A stretch of 64,000 nt of DNA, taken from assembly GCA_022497155.1 (NCBI GenBank), contig MU385766.1, positions 248,001-312,000 on the forward strand, in the 5' to 3' direction. Below the pieces are notes generated by a model. The model was not told the origin of the DNA. It saw nothing but the letters and a program-made list of their open reading frames with translations, and did not search any database. Within the stretch, counting starts at the first letter, position 1. Each line of letters begins with the position of its first letter. Source of the DNA: Whalleya microplaca. Taxonomy: Eukaryota; Ascomycota; Sordariomycetes; Xylariales; Xylariaceae. Positions 1 to 12,429 of this stretch are shown piece after piece. The translations under genes and the position numbers were made by a program.

Positions 1-2
1 GG

Positions 3-290
3 GGTTCGTGTTGTGCGGGAGAAGAACCAAGTGTCCGCGAAGTGATGTTCCACCGGATGGGCCATAAGCTGCATTACGATGCTGAGAACCAATTGCCAGT
101 CGAGGCTTTCTATGCCAAACTGGACCGCGATGGCAGGATGATTGGGAAGGAGATACCGGAGCCACACTGGGTCAAGGAGAAGGCTGATCGGGAGGCTAAT
201 TGGCGCAAAGGAACTAACATGACAGTCATTCAGGAATCCAGCGAGCGGGATGAGAAGATTGTGGAGAGCGAGAAACAAGACCCATCTTGA
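3..290 (+). CDS. 3' end of an unrecognised protein gene (5' truncated by the window)
   Basis: An open frame runs from the left edge of the window to a TGA at 288-290, giving about 95 C-terminal residues. There is no stop upstream within the window, so the gene begins further left. The fragment is charged and contains a block around residues 14-70 (FHRMGHKLHYDAENQLPVEA, then later EPHWVKEKADREANWRKG) that looks like folded conserved protein, followed by a polar tail ending KQDPS. I do not recognise the family and assign no function. An ATG at 45 lies inside the frame, but nothing favours it as a start. Strand and stop are fairly secure; identity is unknown. Confidence 0.55.
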   Translation, partial: GSCCAGEEPSVREVMFHRMGHKLHYDAENQLPVEAFYAKLDRDGRMIGKEIPEPHWVKEKADREANWRKGTNMTVIQESSERDEKIVESEKQDPS

Positions 291-2651
291 ACATTGAAAG
301 AAGCTCGAAGTGTAAGATTTGTGTAATGCATACACGCAAGATGTTCGAAAGAACCTGAACCTCGGAGAATGGAGTTTGGGGAGGTACTTGGGATTTTCAA
401 GAATTGTTTGAGCCTACTGAGCACATATAGGCGCTCTTTGTATTGTCTCGCAAATCGTAAGCTATTGGTAAACTGAATTATTGATTTACATCTACACTTA
501 CATTGACATAACATAGAAGAAGTTATGAATTCCTAGCTACGATATTTGAAATCACAGATCAGTGCTTTCTTTCGTTGTGTTGTTCATTTAATCAACTGTC
601 GGGTTCGTAGCCATTTTGATCTAAGGGTTGCGTATGTGTACTGACTGATATGTAAATGTAATGACGTGTACGGTTTAATGTTAAATTTACATAGAAATGC
701 TTGAGTCGTCTTCAAGTGACATATGTTATGAATTTGTCTGGCTATAATATGCTGATGTATGTTTTATATCAGATGTCATACAAATAGTTCATAAGCGAGA
801 TGACATGTCTTAACCCTATCCCATCTCATTGTCACGGTGTCTATTCACGTTGCAACCAGCAAGTTATCGACTATTCAAGCTACTTAACCAGGAAACTTCC
901 CTCATTTTCATATCCTATATGTCACGATAATAGGGGTATTATACTTGCTCCGAGATCCATAGGCTTAAAAGAGATCTTCTAAGCAACTAGAAGATCCTTC
1001 GGATCTTAGACCTTTACACAATTTTACTGGAGTGATCACGGCAGCACCTAAATGATCATTGCACACACTGTAACTGTGATACTATAGATATAGTATTGAG
1101 TTTACATAGGTGCATATTGCTGACCCCCTATTGTTTCTATCTACAAGCGCTTGGCTAGTGAGGGGGAATGTTGTTTTATATTTTAGCTAGAGTGAGTAAT
1201 GCTCTATATTTGAATCAATCGACACGAGAGCTAGAGAGTGAACCGAACAGCCTATTCTTTACTGTGAACAATGATAGACTTGTACCAACATGATTTGCCA
1301 TCTCGGAAGCATCACATTGAGTGATATATCTGACTATATTTATAGCAGTCGTTTAAATTGTGAACATTAAAACTCAGGTGTTTTTTGAAACATAATTCTA
1401 CCTATCTTGTCCCCTTCATGCCACTCTCCATCATATACCGACCCCTGCCTTCTGTAAATATGATGCCGAATTATAGTTTGTTGCTTTATGTTTAGTATTC
1501 AGTTAGTAGCATCGAGTTCTTATATTTCATACCTTGATTTTTTAATAGGTTAATTACCTAGTTCATTCACTTATTCTCTTATAATAGCATTGTTGCAATT
1601 TCGAGTATCAAGAAGCGAAAAACTGGTGGAATAGTGGTCATGTAGTCAAGCTCGCTCTTGGTGATTTATGATAAGACAGATTGTACTCATTGTAATTCTC
1701 AACACAAGGTGAGGAGACAATTGCTTCTGTGTATGTTTGCCCATCTCTAGAAACAGGGTCATTCGAAGTGGGCTCTAAAAACCGTATTTTCCGAGGTCAT
1801 TCTTATTCTTTTACGTACATATATGTAGAAAGGCTAGTGTATATTTGTAAGCATTACGTCGCTCTATGTTTTCGATATCTGTTCATGACCATAAATCCAT
1901 AAATGTGTAATGCTCCTCTATTGCACGCCTTTGAAACGGGAGCATAGGTATCACTGCCTATGTCCTCGATATGTAATATAAAGGTAAAATAGATATGCCT
2001 TGGGATGACAAGATACAGTGCAGACATAGTAAATAGAGGATATAGTGAACAGAACAAAACTGTGAAGAATGAAATATAGCAGTAGCTGTATATTTAGAAC
2101 TCCAGCAATCAACTCTGCGAGTATTAATCGAACTATTCAAATCATAAGGGCCAAGGTATTAAAACAGGGCAATATCCATCTGGCTACTATGAAACAGATC
2201 AGAGGATGACCACTATTGTAATGAACCTTTATGCAAGTGTATCATCGCAAAAATGTCCGCCGCACCGTTGAATCACATAACTTGTGTTAATCATAGACGG
2301 AATGAGATTTAAGAAAATGCTGTAGCCAATGAACACAACGTAAGAAATATGTCCGATGAAGTTGTTGGTATTGTCACTCAACATTTAAAGCATGTTCTTG
2401 GCTGAATGAAACGGGCGTAACTTTACGCCACACCAAGGGCTCAAATCTCATATTTGTGAAAAGACTCCATCTAGTCTGTCAAATTTACCTATCCAAGACA
2501 GTATCACAGGTTATATCAAGTAGGAGGTCTAAAGACTAAGCAGGATGCGAAGCTAATCAAGCCACATGCAGAGTAGCTGCCAAGCTACCTTTCTGCGGAC
2601 TATTGAATGAGTTCCCATAAAATATTTCCATACCTGACGATATGAAATGTG

Positions 2652-2694
2652 CCATCCGAAGGATGGCTCCGAAGGATGGCTCCGAAGGATGGCT
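2652..2694. repeat. 13-bp tandem repeat, three exact copies, with hairpin
   Basis: The unit CCGAAGGATGGCT occurs three times without change at 2656-2668, 2669-2681 and 2682-2694. The first copy with its left flank reads GCCATCCGAAGGATGGC (2652-2668), a 6-bp-stem palindrome whose loop on the minus strand is CTTCG. The array lies in non-coding DNA and matches no gene boundary that I can see. Confidence 0.85.
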
Positions 2695-3811
2695 ATGGGT
2701 AGCCGTATGATGCCCCATGGATTAGTATAATATCATCAGCCAACCACACAATTATATTGACCAAGATAAGCTTGGAAAATGCATACATATTGAGCTGGTG
2801 AGTGATCCAATCGAATTGAGGAGACATCAAGATCTTCACTGATTATGCCAAAGTTGGCCTTGCTGAGTACTGAGAGGTGCAGGTTGTAACCTAGGATACC
2901 TCGCTGATATGACGCAAATCTCCCTGCACTGTTGCAGTGGCGAAGTTAAATCTCTGCGATCTGAGTAACGCCGGGCGGCCATCCTACCACCAACACACAT
3001 GTAACCGCTTGAGAGAAATACGCTAAAAGAGAAGAGCAGATCGGAATTTGACCTCACTCATCGCCGCTCACCGTTTGAATCCTCTTGGATGGCAGCTTTG
3101 ATGATGTCGCCGGGTGCTAGCATAGAAGCCAGTTATAACATCACCATCAGGACGGACTAGAGCCCGACGATGATTGTGTCGGTGATTGGATCCGCGTCGT
3201 TGCGGCTTCGCTTACGGGTTGCCCCCGGACGGGCACGTCATTGGAACAAGGTTTAGACTAAAGGTTGCCGTCCCATTCAAGCCATCAACGGTGGGTAGCA
3301 AGGAGGAGAAGGGCAACGATCTGTTTGTTGATAAACCATAAATGGTATGATCACTATGTAATAATAAATCTTCGGGCCGTAAATATCTCATATTAGCAGC
3401 TCAGACAGCGGGATGGGCAGTAGCGAGCATGGGTAGACGAGATTCGATTGTGTCACATTTGAGACCACGGCCTAGCTAGATTGACAACGACCCATCGTCA
3501 TGGTACCTATTGATGAATACTATCCTCGATTTCATCGGGATGCTAATGCTTGGCGGATCAAAGCAGCAGTGAGACGGTTGGGGGTGACGCAGTGTTTTTA
3601 GGGGGTGAGTCTGTAAAGCGATGAATCATTCACCCTGCTACCACTAATTTCGATCACAAAGTGAAGTTCAACAGACCAAGGCTGACAAGGCTACGCAAAC
3701 GGTAAGACTCATAGTCTGCTGCCTGTTCTGATGTGAGATTCATGATATTCTATTTGAAGACATAATGAATGACTGATACTGTAGTTGGAGGGTAAATGAT
3801 AAGTTTCTGTC

Positions 3812-4225
3812 TCAAGTTTCGTCATCACGTGTGATCATTGGAGGCTGGGTGAGGTCAGCTTTCCCGGGAAAGGTCTGGAACGTCGTCAGTGGCGAGGCCA
3901 TCAATCGAATCTCTTGTGGCAGACTACAGCCTTCCCGAATTTCGAATGGGTAGATCTCATTGACGGATAGAGCCTCTTTCGAGGCAGCGGAATTGCCGAT
4001 TGGATCAGCATGACAGGCATTGAAGAAGAGACGAAAACGGGTGACAACCTTGTTGCAAAGGTTGGCAGCTTCTTCTGAACAAAAACAAAAAACGGCGGGA
4101 ATGTGTGAAATTTTGTGTTTGTAGTTTGACATCATAAGGCTTACCCGCCGGCAGGGGGGCCTGGGGGCTGACCTCAAAGGCTGACAGGCAGACAAGGGCT
4201 CGGTCGGTAAGTAAGCTTTGACCAC
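3812..4225 (-). CDS. Doubtful hypothetical protein frame (137 codons)
   Basis: This minus-strand frame runs from 4225 to a TGA at 3812. Its second half (roughly residues 50-137, ending ITRDDET) has a balanced composition that could be real coding sequence. The first 30 residues are a low-quality arginine/proline mix. No family is recognised, no partner exon was found, and the surrounding 3 kb is gene-free. It could be an orphan gene, a terminal exon or chance. Confidence 0.18.
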   Translation of the reverse strand: MVKAYLPTEPLSACQPLRSAPRPPCRRVSLMMSNYKHKISHIPAVFCFCSEEAANLCNKVVTRFRLFFNACHADPIGNSAASKEALSVNEIYPFEIREGCSLPQEIRLMASPLTTFQTFPGKADLTQPPMITRDDET

Positions 4226-5957
4226 CGCTGTGACACCTGGCAGCTTGGCACGCTCATTCGATGAGCCACCCCTGCCGTATGTGCTGTGTGAAATCGGGCC
4301 CGGTAGATCTGATGGTGCCCCTTGGACCCCTATTTTGCGGCTATATGATCAAGAGGAATTAATTCGTATGGATGAAATGTGCTGCTCCATGCAGCTTAAC
4401 GCGATCTAAATCCAATAATATAATGAGATGATCATCTCATGTGTTGACTTTCGATAGTTTGCGACTCACAATATCGTGTATGTACATGAATGATGGATAG
4501 ATACATGCGATACCCGTTTGGCAGCCAGGCAGTGAGTAAAACTGGAGATATGGAATAACCACGTGTAGCTATGAAAAGTCGTTTCAGTGATTCAATAGTC
4601 TGATTATTAATAGGTCCCGGCGGTTATATGTATTTTTACATCTCTGATTTGCACTAGCGGTGTCAAGATGGGACATCGAACTAATGATAAAGTTGGAACT
4701 GCTGAGGTAATATAGACAGACAGACAGATATGTGTAAATTTGTGTCAAAGTCAGGGTCCTCGAAAATGTCTGAGTGCTCATCAATACACAGTAAGCCGCT
4801 AGGTGAGTTCTTGTGTAGCCGTGACTCAGGTGAGGCAACGTTGAACTGGTTGATCAATTCCACCGTTTTTGTTTGATATGTGTATGGAGTAGACTGAAGA
4901 AACGACTGTTCCTACAAAGTACGACTCTCAAACTTGGTTGGCCAGGTACTTTGTACAAATCTGTCCCGAGGACTCCTCTTATGATGTCATTCGCCAAGCT
5001 CTAAGTTTTTTTTAGGCTTCTGTCTATTTACCGGTTCACTGTCAACAAACCTGGACATAGTTCATAGCATCTTTTGGACGAAATTTGAGTTCTTTCATTG
5101 AGATAGATATTGGATGTGCTGGATTTCTCTCATCAACTCGGATTATCCATAAAATCCATAAAGATGCTTGATGTGTCAAAAGGCGTGTATGTCCACTTCT
5201 CGCTCAATAGTAGAGACCAGCCTGTGGCCAATAGAATGACATAGCCGATGACTTCAAACCTCCAAGGCCCCAACAAGATCGGCAGGGTCTTTCCCTAGTC
5301 GAATCAGTGGAGGGTGGAGGGAGACCCCCTGTCTTTGTTATTCTCCATCGTCATTGGTGACGAATGCAGAATGACATGCGAAACCCACACATTACCCCGA
5401 GCTGGGGTGGTACGGTCCAATCTAGCCTACGCTACACTCTTTCAGAGGACAATGCATCATCAGCCTCGCTCGTGGCAACACTTTAACGGCCCTAGTCGGG
5501 TGATTGGTCTGTTGCCGCACCCTCTACGCCATAATTTTGCATGGTTTGCTTCCCTATTCGGGGTCCAAAACTGCCTTCTGCCATGTCGATCCGAGCCTCT
5601 CTAGTGTGTCGAGTACTTGTTAATATGCAGCACTACGGAGTAGGTCGTAGTACTACTAGCTAGACCCTCCGCCTAGTCTATCAGGCCACCCCAACACGTT
5701 CTTTGTCGGAGGTAGCCCTCTGAAGTCAGAGTCCGCCTCTTCGTGGGCCCCTCTTTTCGTCTTCATTCTTTCTTATAAGAACTTGGAACCTCATACCCCC
5801 TTCAAGGCCTGTTTCCCACTCCCGTAGCCCCCAACATACCAGTATACTGTAATCATTAAAGAAGTGATTAAACGTCCTCTCTGTTCTAACCAACTTGCCT
5901 TGACATCCACACACTACTTCCATACCAAATACATCCCAAACAGCCTATAATCACATA

Positions 5958-6203
5958 ATGGCTACCCAATCATCATACGGCACCATTGACATGCCAGACT
6001 CACCACCGCCGCCGGTAGACCTGGCCAGCTACGCCCGATCCATGCACCAACACACTAAGAGACAAATGGAAGCCGCGAATATGCCACCAGTACGACGAAG
6101 TGGGAGATCATCACGTTCCCAACTACCGAGTTTACCTAATGGCACATCATCCACATCATCATCGTCAAGAAGTCCCAATAGCGACCACGAGTATCATGAT
6201 TGA
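5958..6203 (+). CDS. Small serine-rich conserved-looking fungal protein (81 aa)
   Basis: A single exon starts at ATG 5958 after a pyrimidine-rich leader and stops at TGA 6201-6203. The N-terminal half (residues 1-48) carries SPPPPVDLASYARSMHQHTK followed by RQMEAA. It looks like the short LASYxxxMHxxTKRQMEAA-type block I associate with small hypothetical proteins in Pezizomycotina (recollection, not searched). The C-terminal half is a low-complexity Arg/Ser tail ending SDHEYHD. No signal peptide or membrane segment is visible. Function is unknown. The clean leader and asymmetric composition favour a real gene over a chance frame. Confidence 0.5.
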   Translation: MATQSSYGTIDMPDSPPPPVDLASYARSMHQHTKRQMEAANMPPVRRSGRSSRSQLPSLPNGTSSTSSSSRSPNSDHEYHD

Positions 6204-7146
6204 AGAATTAAGCTGCCATTCTCACCGGAGATATATGGCAATGAAGAAATATTAAAAAGCAGAAAGAACAACGGCGTACTCGGATAGTGAGTCGACTACA
6301 CGAGGCGTCTCGGGATTGGGGTGATACATCGAGCATATGTACAAGCATGGAACTTGGAAAAACAAATCTACCACCGACAGTAAAGGTTACACATCGTCAT
6401 ACTGGGCGTCTACCATTCAAGCGACATGAGTACACAGGGCGTTGGCGTTTTTCGACGGGGTTCGGGACGAATAAGGGATCGCATGCATAGCAGATCCGGA
6501 GGCGTTATAGGGGCACACACATATCGGCATCGGTGTGAGAGAAACGTTCCAAACTTGACCACGCATACAGACATGAGAATATGACTTAATGCACGATCGT
6601 GAGATGATCTTCGATTACTCAACTCAATCATTACTGTCTTCTATTCATGTGACTCACGTGACTCCACTATTCCTATTCTCCACTGAGCAACTATGAATAG
6701 ATGATGATGGATGGATCAATATGTCACTGACGATGATTTCATTTATATAAATAAAGTTCACAGCCTGTTACAAAATTAGCTACACATTTGTCAAACTCGA
6801 AATAAATGTGTGTGTAGGCGTTCGAAATACTGGTCCATCATAGTCTCCTGGAGCAGAAATAGTCACCAACTTAGCCTCTTATTTTCGATGATCTCTAGCC
6901 ATGTGACCACGAAGCAAAAGAACCTCGGTTCTATGTTCATTCTTGCAGTAGAAATTATATTTTTAAGCCTGCCAAATGTGATTGGAATAGTGAAATGAAG
7001 CTTGATATTGTGGCAGTATTGACAACAGCCTATCTTCATGCTATTATTATCCATCCCTAAACGCCAGCCCATACCATTGCTATGCTAGAAATCGAAAAGT
7101 GGTATTATGCATCATCGTCAAAGTCCCAATCCACTTATAATCCCAT
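6204..7146. other. Intergenic region without recognisable genes
   Basis: This stretch lies between the small gene and the 3' end of the Yju2 gene and has no credible coding frame. A TGACTCA heptamer (6650-6656, the consensus for GCN4/CPC1-type bZIP factors) overlaps a CACGTG E-box (6655-6660). It is more than 400 bp downstream of one gene and at the 3' side of the next, so a regulatory role is doubtful. Confidence 0.4.
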
Positions 7147-8233
7147 TTATACAAGAGAAGGCTTCTTCTTGATCCCCAACGCCGCCGAGTGATCCTTTTT
7201 CTTCTTGACCACCCGCTTGAACGACGGCGGCGGCATGCTCGCCTTCTCGGCTTTCGCCGGACTGGCTATAGGCTCCGGCGTCGCCGTCGACGTGGACGCC
7301 GCGGACGAAGAAGAGCCATCCTCAAACCCATCATCCAGGACCTCCTCGGTCATGGAATCGACCTGCCTGGCAAACTCGAAGGCCCTGCGCGCGGCCTCAG
7401 CGTCCTCCCTCTCCTGGCGCTCGGCGTCGTCGTCCTCGGGCAGGGGCACGACGCCGACCTCGAGGCCGTCGCGGTCGGCGCGCTCGAGGCGGGCATTGCG
7501 CGTGCGGATCTCGTCGAGCGCGTCCGCGACCGCCATCTCGCGCTTGGCGTCGACGGTCTTGGCCTCGAGCTCGACCATCGCGTTGCGCTCTTCTTCTTCT
7601 TGCTCCAGCCGGTCCAGCCGCTCCTCGTCCGTCTCCTCGCGTCCCACGCGCCACGGCTCCGTGTTGCGCTTCGCGCCGCTCTCGCACGCGTAGTCTTGGT
7701 TTTTCGGGTCGGTCTTGAATGTGATCTCTATACGCAGGCGGGCTGGGTTAGTAAAAGATGATTGATTCAGGGGGGGTTTTGGAAATCGGGGTTCTGAGAG
7801 TTGGGGCGAGAGAAAGGGGTTGGATGCGTGTGTGGGAGAATACGTACGGGCGCTGCAACGAGTACATCGTATGTAGAATCTAAAGATCTGGATCCCGAGG
7901 TATTTCTCGTCGGGCGGCGTCTCCTTCCGTGCGTTGAACTTGCGTCCACGATATATGTACTAGTGAAGCAGAATTAGAATCGAGTGCAAGAAGATGGAGA
8001 GGTATATCGACTTACTTCGCCGCAGGATGTGCACTTCATCGAGAACGGAGCCATCAGTCGGACGGTTTGTACTCGTGGGCCGGCATTCTTCGCACCACGA
8101 ACTCGCTTCACCTGGCTCGGGTCGAAGTCGGGCGGATAGTACTTGGCTGCGCGATGTTAGCATCGTTATGGATAGTCGAAAAGCTGGACTTGAAGTGGGA
8201 GGGGAACATACTCAAGACTTTGCGCTCAGACAT
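7147..8233 (-). CDS. YJU2: Splicing factor of the CWC16/Yju2 (CCDC94) family
   Basis: Four exons on the minus strand give 281 aa in phase: 8233-8212, 8146-8016, 7959-7848 and 7727-7147. The first exon codes only MSERKVL plus one base; its intron has donor GTATGT and a CTAAC branch site. The protein opens with [20 protein letters not shown], the family signature. It then has CTSC and CTRC cysteine pairs around [20 protein letters not shown], followed by [12 protein letters not shown]. These are the zinc-binding core of CWC16 proteins, which join the Prp19-related complex and act at the branch helix during the first splicing step. The C-terminal 150 residues are an acidic coiled-coil-like stretch, then a Ser/Ala-rich and lysine-rich tail ending KKKPSLV. 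The GC-rich exon 4 also reads open in other frames, which are shadows. Identity is secure; the paralogue Saf4/CCDC130 is less likely. Confidence 0.93.
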
Positions 8234-9050
8234 GACGGGCTACTTTCGCGGTTTGTATGATGACGTGTGTAATTGTAGACCGGTAAGTCAAAGGGGTTCC
8301 GTACGTTGGATTCTGATCGGTAGGCGCAAAGTGTTCTGATTGGGGTTGTGATTAATGATAGTCGCGAAGCGTGAGATAGTGTTGAAGGGTTGTCGCCGAA
8401 GCGGCAGCCTCTCTCAGATGACTAAGCTACAAAAGGTTGGATGTGGCGCAGTCACGTGGATCCATCAGCCTCTTCCAAGTTATGGGATCATTATTGAGGC
8501 TCAGCTAGCTTTCAGCTAACAGGCTGAACTGGGGTTTTACCCCCGACAACCCCGACATCCCCACTCCCTCATGATGCAGGCCAAGCGCCTTTACCGTCGC
8601 CCAAGTCTGGACCGGTCTAATGCACTGCAACGCCTCTCCGACGGGTCTGCATCCGTCGTTGCTGCTCATCTCAATCTGAATACTTCATCGGACTTTGCCC
8701 TGGTATGGGGAGAAATAAGACCGTCAGGTCATTTCCGTCGAAGGTGACTCGTCACCTTTCTAGGGCTGAAGGATCGAGGTAATCTCCTGGAAGCAATACG
8801 AACCGACTCTAGTAGATGGCTGCATATGTACAGCAGGTGTGAGTGAGGTACGGAATACCTACGATGTTTCCGGCGGTCCGGGTAGGCCGAATGACATAAT
8901 ATAGGGGCAAACGTCATACCTACCGGCAACGGAACTTGAACTGGATCTCGATTTCCTTAACTATTATCGGTCACGAGAATTTTTTGAGTGTCATATGTAG
9001 CCTTTTTTTGTCTAGGTCCGTAGAGGATGCTAAAATAGCAAGTTTACTAC
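8234..9050. promoter_or_regulatory. Upstream region of the Yju2 gene
   Basis: This gap separates the Yju2 start codon from the apparent GCP5 stop codon. It should hold the Yju2 promoter; a TCACGTGG E-box-like site lies at about 8452-8459. The right part (8890-9050) may instead contain a terminal intron and short last exon of the GCP5 gene. I see no separate gene. Confidence 0.4.
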
Positions 9051-11777
9051 TTACGCTCCTCGAATCCCAACTTCGAGCATTTCTGCCAACGTGTCCCATT
9101 TTCCAGCCGCGGCATCGCCACTGGCTCTCGCAACACCCCTTAGGCCGCTAGTGATGAACTTCAAGTGCCGATCGAAATCCAGCCGGACCTCTCTGAGGAC
9201 TTCAGCGTAGCTCTTCTCCGTGTCCTGCATCATGACGCTTTTGTCCTGGTCTTGTAGAAACGTCTCATCCTCCACTTCACTAGTTTTGACATATCTCCAT
9301 TTACTACCCCTTGGAGGCGAAGACATCACCGAAAGGCGAGATAGCTCTTGGGTCTCTTCCTGCTCCCTTTCAGCCTCTAGCTCTCGTGCATCGTGAAGTC
9401 TGATGGTGAGATCGAAGATATCTAGAATGCATTGCCGGATGGGGTCAAGCTTGCTGCCGAGGCACATTTCATGTATCATCCGTTTCGCAAATGCACCATG
9501 TGACGCGATCATAGCATCTACATCTTCGGCTTGCTGAAGATCCACTCGAAGCTGAGCTATAAGTGGCCCGAGGACTAACGTGGTAAGGTAAGAGTGAAGA
9601 ACATTGCAGAACCAAAGCAATTTTGATCTTAGACCATAATATGTTGCCCTGTCGGAAGTAGCCTCGGCTACGCCATCGGACATCAAGCGATGTCTCTGTA
9701 GTACGTAGTTTGCCCGTCGAAGCTGGAGCAGGAAAGTGAAAGCTGCTTGGTACTGGGAGAGACTCTCGTCTGATAGGACAATCCGAATTGGCCAGGACAG
9801 ACGATAGATAACCCGAACTAATGGTAGACCTTGTCGAACCGACAGTCGAACGTCATTGACGTCTAGACGAACCTTTCGATGAGCATCCATAGGCGCACTT
9901 ACGGCTATCCGATGAGCATTAGGAAGGCTGTCGAACGCTTCTTGCGCCAACTCCGTTAAATTAAAGCGGTCATGCCAGTTTGAGTTTAGAATATCGATGT
10001 TGTTGAACATTGCAAACGCGAAGGAGTCAGTACGTGAACCGTCGGTCATGAGGTACAGATGCTGGAGTGCATCCAAGACCGACCATAGGCTACAAGATTC
10101 AAAGAGGGTCTGCCGAAGGGCTTCCGAAGCGGCGTGATGTTTGGTTTGCATCCACCTCTCAAAAATATCATTGAAGACTTCAGAAAATGGCACGAAAGCG
10201 TTCAACTCAGTCGCAAAGTCATTCTCCAACCCAACGGATGGTTCTGGTATTTGAGTGCCGGTTGACTGATGTTTCCCAAGGAGTTTTAGAACAACAACGC
10301 TCTTACCGGTGGTAAATATCTTGGATACTGCAGGTTGTAAAAACCGCGGCGCATGCAACGTGCCCTCGGAGGTTTTTCGTAGCATGAATTGATTTGTCCA
10401 TACTTGCCTAGTAGGAAACTTGGTGGGTGCACTGGAGATGAAGAAAGTTTTGTCGCCATTGATGAGCTCCCCAGTTTCCATCCAGAGACGAATGGGTCGT
10501 AGGTAGACCTGAAAACATTCGAAGAATATGGTAGCAAGATATTCATAATTCGCATCCTCTCCCTTCAACTGAGCCACGCAAGTAGCATCGAAGAGGAGTT
10601 CCAGATAATGAAACGGCCGTGGAAAATTCGCTTCTTGAAGGTTTCGAACAATGTCTGAAACGGAAGCCAAAGGTCGTAGATGAGGCTTGACATCGTCAAG
10701 GACTTTGGCTAGCCCAACAACGACGTCCTGTTGAATATCAACGTATTGAGACTGCAACTTCGCGACTATGCTATCGAACGAACAAAGTCGTTTCTCGATG
10801 GTATCTTGGAATACTTGTAGAAGTGGTATCTGCTGAGGCTGCTTGACAAATTCGCGCAAAATGAATAATTGCTGGTTAGCCTCGCCAAATGAACTCAGCA
10901 GCGCTTTGCACACCTCCCAAGAAGTATGCTTCAGCTGGTAGTCTAATGATGGGACTCCTTGGGCGCTGAACAATGTGTTTTCTAGACCGTTCAGCATGAA
11001 CAGAACCTCCCGGACAGCGTGAAATTCTGGGAGTGGAATCTTCTTAGGCCTCCCTGCTGAATCCTTCGGTATTGCAGCATTCCTCCAGAGCTGGGATTCT
11101 TGGACCGCTTTTAGTCCGTCCCCAGCCTGAGACGCGACAATGAAATCCTCGGGACGCTTTCGATATCGGGCCTCAATACTTGACATCGACGTATCTTCAG
11201 ATTCAGGTGGTGCGTCGGACTCATCCTCAACATAATCATCATCAGAGCTCCCAGCACCAAAGTCGACATTCTTCCATAGATCGCGTTCTTGGTCCCACGC
11301 CTCTTCCTTAGCAACATCCTCCCACTTCAGGGGTGGCTCGGGAATCTCATCGGGCTCTCTCAGTAACTCAAGATCAATAAGCTTGGACTTCTGCACTGGC
11401 TGGTCTGATAGCTGCAATAATATGTGGAGGACTTCGGGCGTGAATTTATTTGAACATGGTACCAGAGCATCTAAGCGCTCTCTCAGCGCATCAGCTAAAC
11501 CTTCCTTGTTGACGACGCGAAAGCGTTCCTCAAAGCCATTAAGCGCCTCCTCAACCTCAAATTGATTTGTGCGCAGAAAGGTGTGATGACGAAGTTTTCG
11601 CAGACTCGATTCCTTGAAAACATTGAAACGGCCTGGGTCTGACTGTTTTTGATATATGTAAGTGCCTATAGTCCAAGACTAATAAATGCCAAGGTTCAAT
11701 CATACCTGATTTGAAGTCGATGTTACGACTTCAATCAATTCATCTGTCAAAGCACTCAGCGTTGCAGCAAATGCCAT
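9051..11777 (-). CDS. Gamma-tubulin complex component 5 (GCP/Spc97-Spc98 family)
   Basis: Two exons, 11777-11706 (24 codons, MAFAATLSALTDELIEVV...) and 11642-9051, joined in phase 0 across a 63-bp intron with GTATGA donor and AACAG acceptor, code for 887 aa. The N-terminal part has the GCP5-like WKNVDFGAGSSDDDYVED block near residue 145. The GCP N-terminal fold follows at about 230-560, including HAVREVLFMLNGLENTLF and FECFQVYLRPIRLWMETGEL. The GCP C-terminal domain (about 565-880) includes FNNIDILNSNWHDRFNLTEL and LRSKLLWFCNVLHSYLTTLV. These proteins build the gamma-tubulin ring complex at the spindle pole body. Subtype 5 is inferred from the acidic N-terminal block and length; GCP6 or GCP4 is possible. 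The stop codon at 9051 lies inside a good donor sequence (GTAAGTAG), so a short extra exon cannot be excluded. Confidence 0.88.
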
Positions 11778-12429
11778 ATTTGCGATGTTGCATCTCGTCA
11801 GAATAATAAGATCGTGATAAGGCGGCGTGTATCATTAACGAGGCCGGCGCAACCTTCATTTCATATATCATAGTAACCGAAAAGGCGTTTTAAGTGATAC
11901 GGATTAATTGCTGGGGCTGATACGCGTTGACGCGTTCTGCAAGGTACATGGACGGGGTACTTCCTGATGCAAGTGTATGCACAGTGCCCCGGAGGCTGTT
12001 CAGTGTGCTATGGGCTGTGTGCTGCACACTGTGTATCTCCCCCTTTACCTCATCCAATCCCAAGCCCCTGGGCCCTGTATCTTTCCGCTGTGAGATTTTT
12101 CCGATAACCCCCTAACATAACCACATAACCAACTAAAATCAAGTGAATAAGCTTTGATGTCAAACGGCTGGATATCGCCATAGCCATGAGACCAGCCTAA
12201 AACTTTCTTTTTGCGTGTACAGTTTCGACCATTCCATTAAATTCTCCCCTTGCAGTGCCATAATCATCACTAAATATCTACACACTCGTTTCTTCGTCCT
12301 TGATTGCTTTGGCCAGCAGTTTTTAGTCGCCCGCCCAACTCTACCAACTCGACCGAATCGCTCGCAACTCTTGGTAGCTCTGACACGTCTGCGAACAAGT
12401 TCATGAGCGCACGGCGATAACCAACCATC
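11778..12429. promoter_or_regulatory. Divergent promoter region between GCP5 and the mannosyltransferase
   Basis: The two genes start head-to-head, 652 bp apart. No gene of its own is visible. The right 200 bp is pyrimidine-rich, as expected for a fungal 5' leader of the plus-strand gene. No defined factor site could be called with confidence. Confidence 0.5.

Larger units (their letters stand above)
291..5957. other. Gene-poor intergenic region (5.7 kb)
   Basis: No frame here looks like a conserved protein. 291-2640 is AT-rich with many stops in all frames. 2652-2694 holds a short tandem repeat. 2830-4400 is richer in GC and contains one doubtful minus-strand frame (3812-4225). 5640-5957 is pyrimidine-rich and is probably the promoter and leader of the small gene at 5958. 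I see no tRNA, rRNA or intact transposon. Confidence 0.5.

Noticed and set aside
5314..5604. 96-codon plus-strand frame
   Set aside because: No recognisable block, mixed composition, and no supporting splice or leader signals; probably chance.
7189..7761. Long plus-strand frames (190 and 162 codons) opposite the Yju2 gene
   Set aside because: They are GC-rich shadows of the Yju2 last exon, with Arg/Leu- or Ser-rich composition and no domain.
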